Source: Deltaproteobacteria bacterium (GTDB lineage: Bacteria; Desulfobacterota; Binatia; UBA9968). From it: a DNA stretch of 6,616 bases. The translations under genes and the position numbers were made by a program. Position 1 is the first letter of the stretch. The number at the start of each line of letters is the position of its first letter. The stretch is from assembly GCA_016184235.1 (NCBI GenBank), contig JACPDC010000259.1:1-6616 (forward strand). The letters run 5' to 3'. A model generated the notes under the pieces. That model worked only from the letters and a program-made list of their open reading frames with translations. It searched no databases and was not told the DNA's origin. Positions 1 to 5,953 of this stretch are shown one piece after another.

Positions 1-321
1 CGCAACGCGCCGTCCTATCTTTTCGACCTGATCGAAGCGCGCGCCAATCTCTTCGGCAAAAAAACCTTCGAGGAGCTGATCCGGGTGATGCCCGCCCTTT
101 CGCTGAAAACCCAAGGCTGGCTGGATAAGCCCTGCGCCCCTCTCCTGCTCGTGAACGGAAAAGAGGACAAGCAGGTGCCGATCGAGGACTTCTATCTCCT
201 GCTGGAGAGCGGGAATCCCAAGACGGCCCGCCTTTTCTCCGGCGGTCACATGGGAAATATCGCGGAGATCTTCAGGACGGTCATCGGCTGGCTCCACGGC
301 ATGCTCGACGGCCCCGGATAG
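1..321 (+). CDS. alpha/beta hydrolase, C-terminal part (5' end outside window)
   Basis: Frame 1 is open from the first base to the TAG at 319-321, giving 106 residues of a protein whose start lies upstream. The visible part looks like the C-terminal third of an alpha/beta hydrolase. A hydrophobic strand (APLLLVNGKEDKQVP, about residues 46-60) ends in an aspartate, D56, in the position of the acid member of the catalytic triad. GGHMGN (residues 81-86) supplies a candidate catalytic histidine, H83, followed by a terminal amphipathic helix. The nucleophile elbow is not in the window, so the exact family (esterase, dienelactone-hydrolase-like or C-C hydrolase) is open. The ATG at 85 is internal: the coding pattern continues upstream of it and no ribosome-binding site precedes it. 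The gene is convergent with the VOC gene, with 8 bases between the two stop codons. Confidence 0.82.
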   Translation, partial: RNAPSYLFDLIEARANLFGKKTFEELIRVMPALSLKTQGWLDKPCAPLLLVNGKEDKQVPIEDFYLLLESGNPKTARLFSGGHMGNIAEIFRTVIGWLHGMLDGPG

Positions 322-329
322 AGATAAAA

Positions 330-1220
330 TCAGGAAGCCGCCACCGCGCTCCCCGCGCCGATCTTCGTCGCCTTGGAGGCCGCTTCGTCGCTGGCTACGG
401 CCTCCCACCAATTGCGGTCGAGATCGCTGAAGATAAAAGAGACCTGCCCGTTTTTTTGCTCCAAGTCCCGGAGCTCGGTGATGCCGAGGCTCTTGCCGGA
501 ACTCGCAAACTCGCGGTGGGCCTCTTCCACGGCTTCGGCCGAGGCCAGCCTCAAGGTAAAGCGGTTGACGGGCTCGAGGAATTCGCGCTTTCTCCCGGGG
601 AGCACCACGATATACCAGGGGTTTGCCGGGTGCCTGATATAGGTGGACGTCCTGCCGCCGCCGATGATCGTAAGGCCCAGCACCTGCTCGTAGAAGCGGT
701 CGCTCGCCGCCTTGTCATCGCACTGCAGCGTTCCGTGGGTCATCGCCTGAGGGACATACCCCTTGCCGGGAAAGCGCTCCTCGGCCAGAAGGGTTTTCCA
801 GTGGGGCGCGGCGATCACGCGGCCGTGCTCGACCGCTTTCGGGTTGTAGTGCTCGATCTCCAGGTCGTTCCCTCCCGGCTCCTTCAAATAGATGGAGTAG
901 GCGAAATGGGCCTCATGCGGGGTCGTGAGGCTCTTGATGCGGTACTGTTCTTTGTGTGCCTTGATATACTCGAAGGCCGCTTCGATTTCGCCGTGGTGGC
1001 CTACGCGAAATCCATAATGGTTGTTGTGCGGCTTGTTGCGCGCGTTCGGTCCTCCCTCGTGGACCACCAGAAGCCAATCCGTGTTCGGATGCTTGAGGAC
1101 GGCTTCTCCATCCGCGCGCCGCACTATTTGCAGCGCCAGCAAGTCGGTAAAAATCGGCAGTGTCTCGTCCAGAGAGCGGCATTCGTAGTGGCCATGGATG
1201 ATCCCCACCGGTTTCAGCAT
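330..1220 (-). CDS. VOC family protein with two glyoxalase/extradiol-dioxygenase-type modules
   Basis: A 296-residue cytoplasmic protein made of two vicinal-oxygen-chelate modules, about residues 1-127 and 158-280. Module 1 shows the family layout: an N-terminal strand with H9/H11 (IIHGHYECRSL), a central strand NNHYGFRVG with H68, and the terminal GNDLEIEHY with E121 (or E123). This is the spacing of the His-His-Glu metal site of type I extradiol dioxygenases and glyoxalases. Module 2 starts with THGTLQC (H162) and ends in DRNWWEAV. Where a second histidine is expected it has NRFTLRLAS, so its metal site is probably lost or altered. A low-complexity, Ala/Ser-rich tail ends the protein. The start is supported by a GAAAGG site 10 bases upstream (1231-1236). 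A candidate promoter lies at 1265-1293, so the gene may be transcribed apart from the bicupin gene upstream. An oxygenase role in aromatic catabolism is an inference; substrate unknown. Confidence 0.86.
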   Translation of the reverse strand: MLKPVGIIHGHYECRSLDETLPIFTDLLALQIVRRADGEAVLKHPNTDWLLVVHEGGPNARNKPHNNHYGFRVGHHGEIEAAFEYIKAHKEQYRIKSLTTPHEAHFAYSIYLKEPGGNDLEIEHYNPKAVEHGRVIAAPHWKTLLAEERFPGKGYVPQAMTHGTLQCDDKAASDRFYEQVLGLTIIGGGRTSTYIRHPANPWYIVVLPGRKREFLEPVNRFTLRLASAEAVEEAHREFASSGKSLGITELRDLEQKNGQVSFIFSDLDRNWWEAVASDEAASKATKIGAGSAVAAS

Positions 1221-1264
1221 AATGAATGACCTTTCGTCCGCAGAAAAATTTGGTTGAGCCCTAA

Positions 1265-1293
1265 TATTTAAAGGAAAGCGCGGTGCCTGTCAA
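1265..1293 (-). promoter_or_regulatory. candidate sigma70-type promoter of the VOC gene
   Basis: Read on the minus strand, a perfect TTGACA (1288-1293) is followed after 16-17 bases by an AT-rich TTAAAT/TAAATA stretch (1265-1271). The AT-rich block stands out against the GC-rich surroundings. It lies in the 89-base gap between the bicupin stop and the VOC start and would give a leader of roughly 40 bases. The match was made by eye and the -10 is only partial. Confidence 0.5.
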
Positions 1294-1309
1294 GCAATGC
1301 ATGCAAATC

Positions 1310-2392
1310 TTACCGCTTTGGCATCTGCACCTCGGCCCCGGACCGCGCGCAGGACTCCTCGAAGATGCGCCGGATCTCCGGATCCTCGTCCTCGTATTCG
1401 ATCTGCATGCCCCCCTGCTTGATGGAGACGTCGGACTTGATCTTGCCGGGGACGAGCTTGTAGCGGCGGCTCAGCATCTTGAGCGCGAGGTAGCGGGCGG
1501 GGCGATCGCCCGAGTTGAAGTGCTGATGGAACCACTCCTCGGGCGGAACTATGATCGAGCCCGGGCCCCAGTCAAAGCGCATCCGCTCCTGTCCCTCCGG
1601 CCACATGAAAGAGTAGCCCTGGCCCGTAAGAATCATGACATGCGCGCCCGGCCCATGACGATGGGCCTTTTTGTAGATGCCGACGGGGAATTCGGAAACG
1701 TGGGCGCCCATCGTGCTCTCAGCCAGCTCGAAGAAGATCGTGCGGTTGCCCTTGCCTCTCTCGTGCCACGCGATCGGCTCGATATGGATCGAGTCCGCGA
1801 CAAAGTTGGTCTCCAAGACACGGTCTTTGTAAAGCCTGCCCTTCCCCGCGAAGTATCCCTCCTCGCCTTTGAAGCGGTCGGAAAAGACATAAGGATTGTT
1901 CATGACAAAGTCTTCGCAGTGAAACAGATTGAACACCAGCGGCGCGTCGGTCACGGCCAACAGCCGGGCCTCGCGGTCGCCCTGCCCGTTGAAGTGCTGA
2001 TACCAGGCGTTCAGGGGGACGGCGAAGAGGCTCCCCTTCTGCCACTCGAAGCTCTGCCTCGCCCCGTTGCCCTGCCACACCGTGGTCGCCCCCCTTCCCT
2101 CCAGGATGTAGACCAGCTCTTCGAACAGGTGCCTCTGGGGATTCAGGCTCTTTCCGGGCGCGATGCTGCACACGTAGGCGTCGTCCAGGTAGCCCGTGCC
2201 TTGCAGATTGATGAACACGCCGTAGCCGCCCATTCTGTCCCACCATTTGAGCGGTAGCTCGTAAACATTGGCGACACCGTAGCCCTTGACCACGTCGATG
2301 CCCTGGGAAGCGGCCCACGCGTCGTAGGGCGTGTCCATGCGCTCCGCGGCGCCATCCACCCTCTCGTAACTCGGCAAGCTCTCTGCCTCCAT
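1310..2392 (-). CDS. bicupin protein, gentisate 1,2-dioxygenase-like
   Basis: A 360-residue, two-cupin protein without signal peptide. The N-terminal cupin (about 75-150) has PQRHLFEELVYILEGRG (H88, E91/E92) and PLNAWYQHFN (H133, N135). The C-terminal cupin (about 225-305) has AHRHGPGAHVMILTGQG (H244, H246, H251) and PPEEWFHQHFN (H289, H291, N293). The HRH-x4-H and WxHxHxN patterns resemble the Fe(II) site of gentisate/salicylate-type ring-cleaving dioxygenases, so the C-terminal cupin is the likelier active one; the first cupin lacks the paired HxH. The open frame extends to an ATG at 2515, but ATG 2392 is preferred: GGGAGG lies 8 bases upstream, and the extra 41 residues are low-complexity Arg-rich and include the promoter region. 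Proteins of this type are also sometimes annotated as ethanolamine-ammonia-lyase-activating or just cupin proteins; substrate is unknown. It is divergent from the alpha/beta hydrolase at 2810. Confidence 0.85.
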   Translation of the reverse strand: MEAESLPSYERVDGAAERMDTPYDAWAASQGIDVVKGYGVANVYELPLKWWDRMGGYGVFINLQGTGYLDDAYVCSIAPGKSLNPQRHLFEELVYILEGRGATTVWQGNGARQSFEWQKGSLFAVPLNAWYQHFNGQGDREARLLAVTDAPLVFNLFHCEDFVMNNPYVFSDRFKGEEGYFAGKGRLYKDRVLETNFVADSIHIEPIAWHERGKGNRTIFFELAESTMGAHVSEFPVGIYKKAHRHGPGAHVMILTGQGYSFMWPEGQERMRFDWGPGSIIVPPEEWFHQHFNSGDRPARYLALKMLSRRYKLVPGKIKSDVSIKQGGMQIEYEDEDPEIRRIFEESCARSGAEVQMPKR

Positions 2393-2400
2393 AAAAATAA

Positions 2401-2406
2401 CCTCCC
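2401..2406 (-). promoter_or_regulatory. ribosome-binding site fixing the bicupin start
   Basis: GGGAGG on the minus strand, 8 bases before ATG 2392. No comparable site precedes the upstream in-frame ATG at 2515, so this site decides the start in favour of the 360-residue product. Confidence 0.75.
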
Positions 2407-2425
2407 GCCCGGATCGAGATTTCTT

Positions 2426-2454
2426 TTTGTCCCAAAGCCGATGTACTTTGTCAA
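2426..2454 (-). promoter_or_regulatory. candidate promoter of the bicupin gene
   Basis: On the minus strand a perfect TTGACA (2449-2454) is followed after 17 bases by GACAAA (2426-2431), a weak -10 with A at the conserved second position. Transcription would begin near 2420, with a leader of about 25-30 bases including the GGGAGG site. If this is right the longer reading to ATG 2515 cannot be translated from this transcript. Confidence 0.38.
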
Positions 2455-2675
2455 GGCGCGCTCCTGCTCTTTCCCTCGCGCGTCTCGGGGGAGAGAGCCT
2501 TCCGGCCGCAGTCAATGGAAAGGATGGGTGGGGCCTGCCTGTCTCGGAGCGGCGCTCACCGCCGAAGGCGTCTCTCAGATCGATGCAATAGCTCCCTCGG
2601 GGAACGCGCTCTCGGCTGCGGCCGATAGACCTCTGCTTAAACCGAAGCTTTCCAGTCGGACGTCCGCAGCCTCAT

Positions 2676-2740
2676 GGGGAGCGAGTCAGGTCCCGAGCGA
2701 CCCCTATTGCCTTCGGGGAGCGAGGTAAGTCCCCGAACGA
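2676..2740. repeat. imperfect direct repeat, two copies, about 25 bases each
   Basis: Copy 1 at 2676-2700 and copy 2 at 2715-2740 both start with the identical ten bases GGGGAGCGAG, then diverge slightly (TCAGGTCCCGAGCGA against GTAAGTCCCCGAACGA). Starts are 39 bases apart, about four helical turns. The pair lies just upstream of the candidate -35 box of the alpha/beta hydrolase gene, a usual place for an activator or repressor site. Only two copies are seen in the window. Confidence 0.55.
2712..2737. repeat. inverted repeat, 7-base arms (TTCGGGG/CCCCGAA)
   Basis: TTCGGGG (2712-2718) and CCCCGAA (2731-2737) are perfect complements around a 12-base loop. The structure overlaps copy 2 of the direct repeat and ends 17 bases before the TTGACA at 2755. 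No T-run follows on either strand, so it is not an intrinsic terminator; an operator or chance hairpin is more likely. Confidence 0.5.
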
Positions 2741-2754
2741 GTTCCGCCTTGGGC

Positions 2755-2785
2755 TTGACAAGCAACGGCCGGAACTGGATATGTT
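2755..2785 (+). promoter_or_regulatory. candidate promoter of the alpha/beta hydrolase gene
   Basis: Perfect TTGACA at 2755-2760, with GATATG (17-base spacing, 2778-2783) or TATGTT (19-base spacing, 2780-2785) as -10 candidates. The start of transcription would fall near 2790, close to the ribosome-binding site at 2797-2802. The -35 is embedded in a 19-base element that recurs upstream of the DUF1989 gene. Confidence 0.45.
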
Positions 2786-2809
2786 CGAGAGATAGCGAGG
2801 GAGAACAGA

Positions 2810-4078
2810 ATGGGCACGGATGCCGCCAAGAAATTCCTGGCCGCCCTCAATCAAGGGACTGGCCTCCAGGACGATTTTATCTACTACATGGACTTCGAAG
2901 ACTACAAGTCCTTTCCCGATCCCTTCCCTCGCACCACCTTTACAGTGACGGAAGTTCAAGAGAGCGTGGAGCGCTATACCGATCCACAAAGAGCCGGGGA
3001 AAAATTCCGCTGGGATATCCACGGCAGACTCCTGGCCCCGGCCAGGCCGTCGATCCCGGGCGTGGCGGTGGTGATGATCCACGGCGGCGCCGCCAACGAA
3101 TACGAGTTCCTTTTCACGCCGGACGGCCCGGAGAGATATCTCGACCTCACGCGGAGCGATCCGACGGAGTCGAGGGCCGGCATCGCCCAGCACATCGCCT
3201 CTCTCGGCATCCCGGTTCTGGCGCTCTCGCTGCCCGGGCACTACAGCCGGATGCCCTGGCCGCCGATCGCAACGAGGCGGCCGGAGTTCGTCATCGGCGA
3301 GATCCCAGGCGACGAGGAGCTGAGAAACCGCCTCGCGGTCTACACCTTCCGCATGTGTCTGGAGGCGATCAGGCTATTGGTCGAGAGACGCCTGCCGGAT
3401 CACAAAGTCTATATGTGGGGCCATTCCACCGGCGGAGAATACTTTTACCTGATGGAGCAGTACGGGCTCAAAAACCCTCTCATCGGCGGCCTGGGCTTCG
3501 GCACCGGAATGCCGGCCTGGCTGCGCAAGGAATGGGATCTCGCCGCCGCCGGCAAATCTCCCGAGGAGCGCGCCGGGAAATTTCGCGCCGTGACCGGCTT
3601 GAGCCGAAGGTCGCCGCAAGGGTACGTGAAGAGCGGCTACGTGGGACCCAACCAGCCGTGGGGCGGCGTAGAAAGGTGGTTCGAGCTGGAAAACGATCGG
3701 CGGCCTCAGTTCAAGCCCTTTCTCCAGGACATTGAACACAGCGCGCACGACGTGCTGCTAAGCGAGGTCAAGAAGATATCGGGCCTGCCGGATGAGGAGC
3801 TGTTCGTCACCTTCAAGGCGGAGCTAAACCGTCTCAGGGGCAAGAGGGTGCTCCATTTTGTCGGCGAGCTCGACAAGGGCCATTGGATCGACGGCGCCAA
3901 AAAGGGTCTTGAATTTCGCCGCGAGGTCTTCGCGCTCAGCCGCTTCGCCGGCTACGCCGAGCGGGTGCGGCTGGTCGTGATCCCGCGCCTCACCCACTAC
4001 GGCCACGTGGAATCGTATAACGAGAGGTTGGCCAACCTGATGGTCGCCGCGTTCAAAGACTACTTTACAGCGCCCTGA
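2810..4078 (+). CDS. alpha/beta hydrolase family protein
   Basis: A 422-residue soluble hydrolase, complete, with no signal peptide. After an N-terminal region of about 80 residues comes the core: strand VAVVMIHGG (85-93) with the HGG oxyanion-hole motif, then LALSLPGHYSR (137-147). The nucleophile elbow VYMWGHSTGGEYFY (200-213) has S206 in GHSTGG. The strand VLHFVGELDKGHW (347-359) carries the probable acid D355, and LTHYGHVESYNERL (395-408) has the likely catalytic H399 (H396 is the alternative). The triad order Ser-Asp-His is as expected. A long insertion between elbow and acid (about 225-340) probably forms a cap over the substrate. The start has GAGGGA 7 bases upstream (2797-2802). It is longer than simple esterases (about 300). 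The context suggests hydrolysis of an ester or ring-cleavage product, but the substrate is not deducible. It is tail to tail with the TctC gene, with 2 bases between stops. Confidence 0.88.
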   Translation: MGTDAAKKFLAALNQGTGLQDDFIYYMDFEDYKSFPDPFPRTTFTVTEVQESVERYTDPQRAGEKFRWDIHGRLLAPARPSIPGVAVVMIHGGAANEYEFLFTPDGPERYLDLTRSDPTESRAGIAQHIASLGIPVLALSLPGHYSRMPWPPIATRRPEFVIGEIPGDEELRNRLAVYTFRMCLEAIRLLVERRLPDHKVYMWGHSTGGEYFYLMEQYGLKNPLIGGLGFGTGMPAWLRKEWDLAAAGKSPEERAGKFRAVTGLSRRSPQGYVKSGYVGPNQPWGGVERWFELENDRRPQFKPFLQDIEHSAHDVLLSEVKKISGLPDEELFVTFKAELNRLRGKRVLHFVGELDKGHWIDGAKKGLEFRREVFALSRFAGYAERVRLVVIPRLTHYGHVESYNERLANLMVAAFKDYFTAP

Positions 4079-4080
4079 GG

Positions 4081-5163
4081 TTAGTTCTTCTCCGTATACT
4101 GCCGCACCGTGTTTTTTACCTCCGCGGGGGCCTGCGCGATCTTTCTGACGAGCTTGCCTCCCTCCGGCCCGACCGTGAAGCGGGGATAAGTCCTGGTTAT
4201 CCTCTGAAACTCTTCCGTGAACGAAGAGTCTTTGAGCATGGCGGCAAACGCCTGCTTCAACGCCGCCGCTGATTCGGCGGGAACTCCCCCCGGGAGCACC
4301 GCGTGCCGCTGCATCGCCTGGCCGAAATTGACGACCTTCAAGGCCTCCCATAATATGCCGGCCGGCGGCTTGCCGTGGAGCGCCTGATAGAGCTGGGCGA
4401 AGGTCGCGATCCCGGGAGCGTCGGCGCTGGGACGGACCTCGCCGTCGGCGCCGACCAGCTCGTCGTGGTAAAGCGGGGTCACCAGACCGGTCTTAACCAG
4501 GTTGGGCGTCACCACGGAATGAAAGGCCGGTGTCCCCTCGGTGAAAAACTGGATCTCGTTGCGCTCCAGCGCCAGGCGGGCGGTGGAGTTCGAGTTGTAG
4601 CCGGTGACGTACTGATAGGCCGCTCCCAGAAGATCGAGCTGGAGGCGGAAGCGGATGTCCTTGGAGCTGTTGACGGAGAGCCCGCCGGCACGGAACTTCT
4701 GCGCCTTGATGATATCTTTCGGCTCTTTGATTCCCGGAGGCACATCCCTGCGGATATAGGCCACGGAGACCCCTTCGATGCTGGCGACGTATACCAGCCG
4801 CGCCAGATCCACCCTCAGGTTCGGATCGGCGACCAGCAGATTGAAAAACTGGTTGGTGAAATAACCCATGGTGAGACCGTCCGGCTTGGCTACCTCGCCC
4901 AGATAGTTCGCCCCGGTCACGCCGCCCGCCCCCGCCATATTGCTGACGATGATCGCCGGCTGGCCGGGAATGTGCTTGGCCAGATGGCGCGCGATCAAAC
5001 GCCCCTCGATGTCCGTGGGGCCGCCGGCGCCGTAATTGATCAGAACAGTGATCGTTTTCCCTTTATAAAAGGAAGCCTCGGCCGCCAGTCCCTGCGCGGC
5101 AAAAGCCAGCACCCAGATCAGCGAAACGACCAGGCCGTATTTTATCGAATCCCTGCGCACCAT
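4081..5163 (-). CDS. TctC/Bug-family tripartite tricarboxylate transporter substrate-binding protein
   Basis: A 360-residue exported binding protein that captures carboxylated or similar solutes in the periplasm. The signal peptide is clear: MVRRDSIKYG, a hydrophobic stretch (about 10-23), and likely cleavage after GLAA (A28). The mature part starts with the family pattern: FYKGKTITVLINYGAGGPTD (32-51), HIPGQPAIIVSNMAGAGG (64-81), and KPDGLTMGYF (93-102), then VTGYNSNSTARLALERNEIQ (186-205). Length fits the family with a slightly long C terminus. The open frame reaches an ATG at 5229, but ATG 5163 is chosen because AAGGAGGG lies 5 bases upstream and the signal peptide then begins properly. 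The membrane partners TctA and TctB are not in the window, so it is an orphan here, as is common for this family. The neighbouring catabolic-type genes suggest an organic acid ligand (inference). Confidence 0.92.
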   Translation of the reverse strand: MVRRDSIKYGLVVSLIWVLAFAAQGLAAEASFYKGKTITVLINYGAGGPTDIEGRLIARHLAKHIPGQPAIIVSNMAGAGGVTGANYLGEVAKPDGLTMGYFTNQFFNLLVADPNLRVDLARLVYVASIEGVSVAYIRRDVPPGIKEPKDIIKAQKFRAGGLSVNSSKDIRFRLQLDLLGAAYQYVTGYNSNSTARLALERNEIQFFTEGTPAFHSVVTPNLVKTGLVTPLYHDELVGADGEVRPSADAPGIATFAQLYQALHGKPPAGILWEALKVVNFGQAMQRHAVLPGGVPAESAAALKQAFAAMLKDSSFTEEFQRITRTYPRFTVGPEGGKLVRKIAQAPAEVKNTVRQYTEKN

Positions 5164-5168
5164 GGTGA

Positions 5169-5176
5169 CCCTCCTT
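5169..5176 (-). promoter_or_regulatory. ribosome-binding site fixing the TctC start
   Basis: AAGGAGGG on the minus strand, 5 bases before ATG 5163. It supports the shorter product with a normal signal peptide over the longer reading from 5229, whose extra 22 residues are Arg/Ser-rich and would bury the export signal. Confidence 0.8.
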
Positions 5177-5209
5177 CTCTCTGAAGACCGTAGGAGCCTG
5201 TCATGAAAT

Positions 5210-5228
5210 TTCCGGCTTGGGCTTAACA
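5210..5228 (+). repeat. 19-base element shared with 2742-2760
   Basis: The bases here match TTCCGSCTTGGGCTTRACA, as do those at 2742-2760, differing at two positions. At 2742 the element ends in the -35 TTGACA of the hydrolase promoter; here it ends in TTAACA, 69 bases before the DUF1989 start. Same strand and same relation to a plus-strand gene suggest a common regulatory site, though one pair could be chance. Confidence 0.45.
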
Positions 5229-5249
5229 CAGAGGGCGTTTGACGGTCAA
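5221..5249 (-). promoter_or_regulatory. weak candidate promoter of the TctC gene
   Basis: On the minus strand TTGACC (5244-5249) is followed after 17 bases by TTAAGC (5221-5226), a poor -10. The -35 overlaps that of the opposite promoter through the inverted repeat at 5239-5249. The leader would be about 50 bases. The assignment rests mainly on spacing and position. Confidence 0.25.
5239..5249. repeat. inverted repeat TTGAC-N-GTCAA between divergent genes
   Basis: TTGACGGTCAA is a perfect 5-base inverted repeat around one base. Each arm supplies the first five bases of a -35 box, one facing the DUF1989 gene and one facing the TctC gene. A regulator or polymerase bound here would affect both directions at once. 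Confidence 0.55.
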
Positions 5250-5267
5250 CACTTCGTGGGATAAACT
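5239..5267 (+). promoter_or_regulatory. candidate promoter of the DUF1989-VOC unit
   Basis: TTGACG (5239-5244), a 17-base spacer, then TAAACT (5262-5267), matching the sigma70 consensus at five of six and four of six positions. Transcription would start near 5274, leaving a leader of about 24 bases that contains the AAGGAGG ribosome-binding site (5281-5287). This is the best-formed promoter in the window. Confidence 0.5.
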
Positions 5268-5297
5268 TTTTTTCTCTTTCAAGGAGGATACGGGCAT

Positions 5298-5927
5298 ATG
5301 AAAAAAATCAGGGAAGAGACGGTCCCCTACAACACCGGCTGGGCCGCGGATCTCCAGAAGGGGCAGGTGCTGCGCATCACCGCCACCACCACGGTCGACT
5401 TCGTCTGCTTCAGGCGGGAAAATCTCAAGGAGCGCTTCGATCAGGCGCGGACCAAGGTTTATAACATGAAGATCTTCATCACGACCGGCGACAAGCTGAT
5501 GGGACGCAACAACCAGCACATGATGACGATCATCGAGAACACCAACCGGGAAGGAACTCACGACCTGCAGAAGGGCATGTGCAGCGGCTACCGCTTTCAA
5601 CTCGCTAAACAGGAGGGGAAGTTGAGGGCTTACTACCACCGGGATTACAAGGAGGACGAGATCCCCGACCACGGCTGCTACGAGAACCTCTCGCGGGCCT
5701 TGGCGGCTTATGGCATAGCTCCCGAGGATATCCCCAATCCCTTCAACTTGAACCAGCATATGAAGATCGACGGGGCGACCGGGCGCATGGAGCACACGAC
5801 GGTCAGAGCCAAGCCCGGGGATTACGTGGAGCTGCGGGCGGAAATGAATCTGCTGGTCGCCTTGAGCGCCTGCCCCGACATGCCTGTCGGCGGCAAGCCG
5901 GTCGACATCATGATCTACGAGCCATAG
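5298..5927 (+). CDS. DUF1989 domain, urea carboxylase-associated family protein
   Basis: A 209-residue soluble protein that is one DUF1989 domain from end to end. Family-like features are the opening GWAADLQKGQVLRITATTTVDFVCF (14-38), IENTNREGTHDLQKGMCSGYRF (79-100), HGCYENLSRALAAYGI (125-140), the NPFNLNQHM segment (147-155), the AKPGDYVELRAEMNLLVALSACP stretch (171-193) and the terminal GGKPVDIMIYE. H88, C95, C127, H154 and C192 are candidate metal or active-site residues; which ones bind metal cannot be told here. Members are known beside urea carboxylase/allophanate hydrolase genes, where they seem to serve amide or guanidine-type nitrogen use, but neither enzyme is visible in this window, so that role is not implied. 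The start is firm: AAGGAGG lies 10 bases upstream. Only 26 bases separate its stop from the next start, so it is probably co-transcribed with the VOC gene. Confidence 0.87.
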   Translation: MKKIREETVPYNTGWAADLQKGQVLRITATTTVDFVCFRRENLKERFDQARTKVYNMKIFITTGDKLMGRNNQHMMTIIENTNREGTHDLQKGMCSGYRFQLAKQEGKLRAYYHRDYKEDEIPDHGCYENLSRALAAYGIAPEDIPNPFNLNQHMKIDGATGRMEHTTVRAKPGDYVELRAEMNLLVALSACPDMPVGGKPVDIMIYEP

Positions 5928-5953
5928 AAGTCCGCGAACTAGGGAGGTGAGCT

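Larger units (their letters stand above)
2393..2809. other. 417-base divergent intergenic region, no gene recognised
   Basis: Region between the divergently transcribed bicupin and alpha/beta hydrolase genes. Its two edges hold outward promoters and ribosome-binding sites. The middle, about 2456-2670, is GC-rich and shows nothing I can name: the open frames crossing it lack ribosome-binding sites and have Ser/Arg/Ala-rich translations without recognisable domains. The stretch 2676-2740 contains an imperfect direct repeat and a hairpin, described separately. Its length is generous for two simple promoters, so regulator binding or a small RNA is possible but unproven. Confidence 0.6.

Noticed and set aside
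456..1229. Plus-strand open frame of 257 codons opposite the VOC gene
   Set aside because: Antisense shadow of a well-supported VOC protein; no domain and no translation signal.
1283..2257. Long plus-strand open frame of 324 codons opposite the bicupin gene
   Set aside because: It is the antisense of a gene with clear cupin motifs, has no ribosome-binding site and no recognisable domain; open antisense frames are expected in GC-rich coding DNA.
2393..2515. N-terminal extension of the bicupin to ATG 2515
   Set aside because: The extra 41 residues are Arg-rich and low in complexity, no ribosome-binding site precedes 2515, and a strong one precedes ATG 2392.
2441..2728. 95-codon plus-strand open frame in the divergent intergenic region
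   Set aside because: No ribosome-binding site before its ATG, Ser/Arg/Ala-rich translation with no domain, and it overlaps the candidate bicupin promoter and the repeat region.
2712..2737. Hairpin as an intrinsic terminator
   Set aside because: No run of T follows on either strand and it lies upstream of promoters on both sides, not after a gene.
4375..5184. Plus-strand open frame of 269 codons opposite the TctC gene
   Set aside because: The opposite strand encodes a family-typical binding protein with signal peptide; this translation is Arg/Gly/Asp-rich with no recognisable fold.
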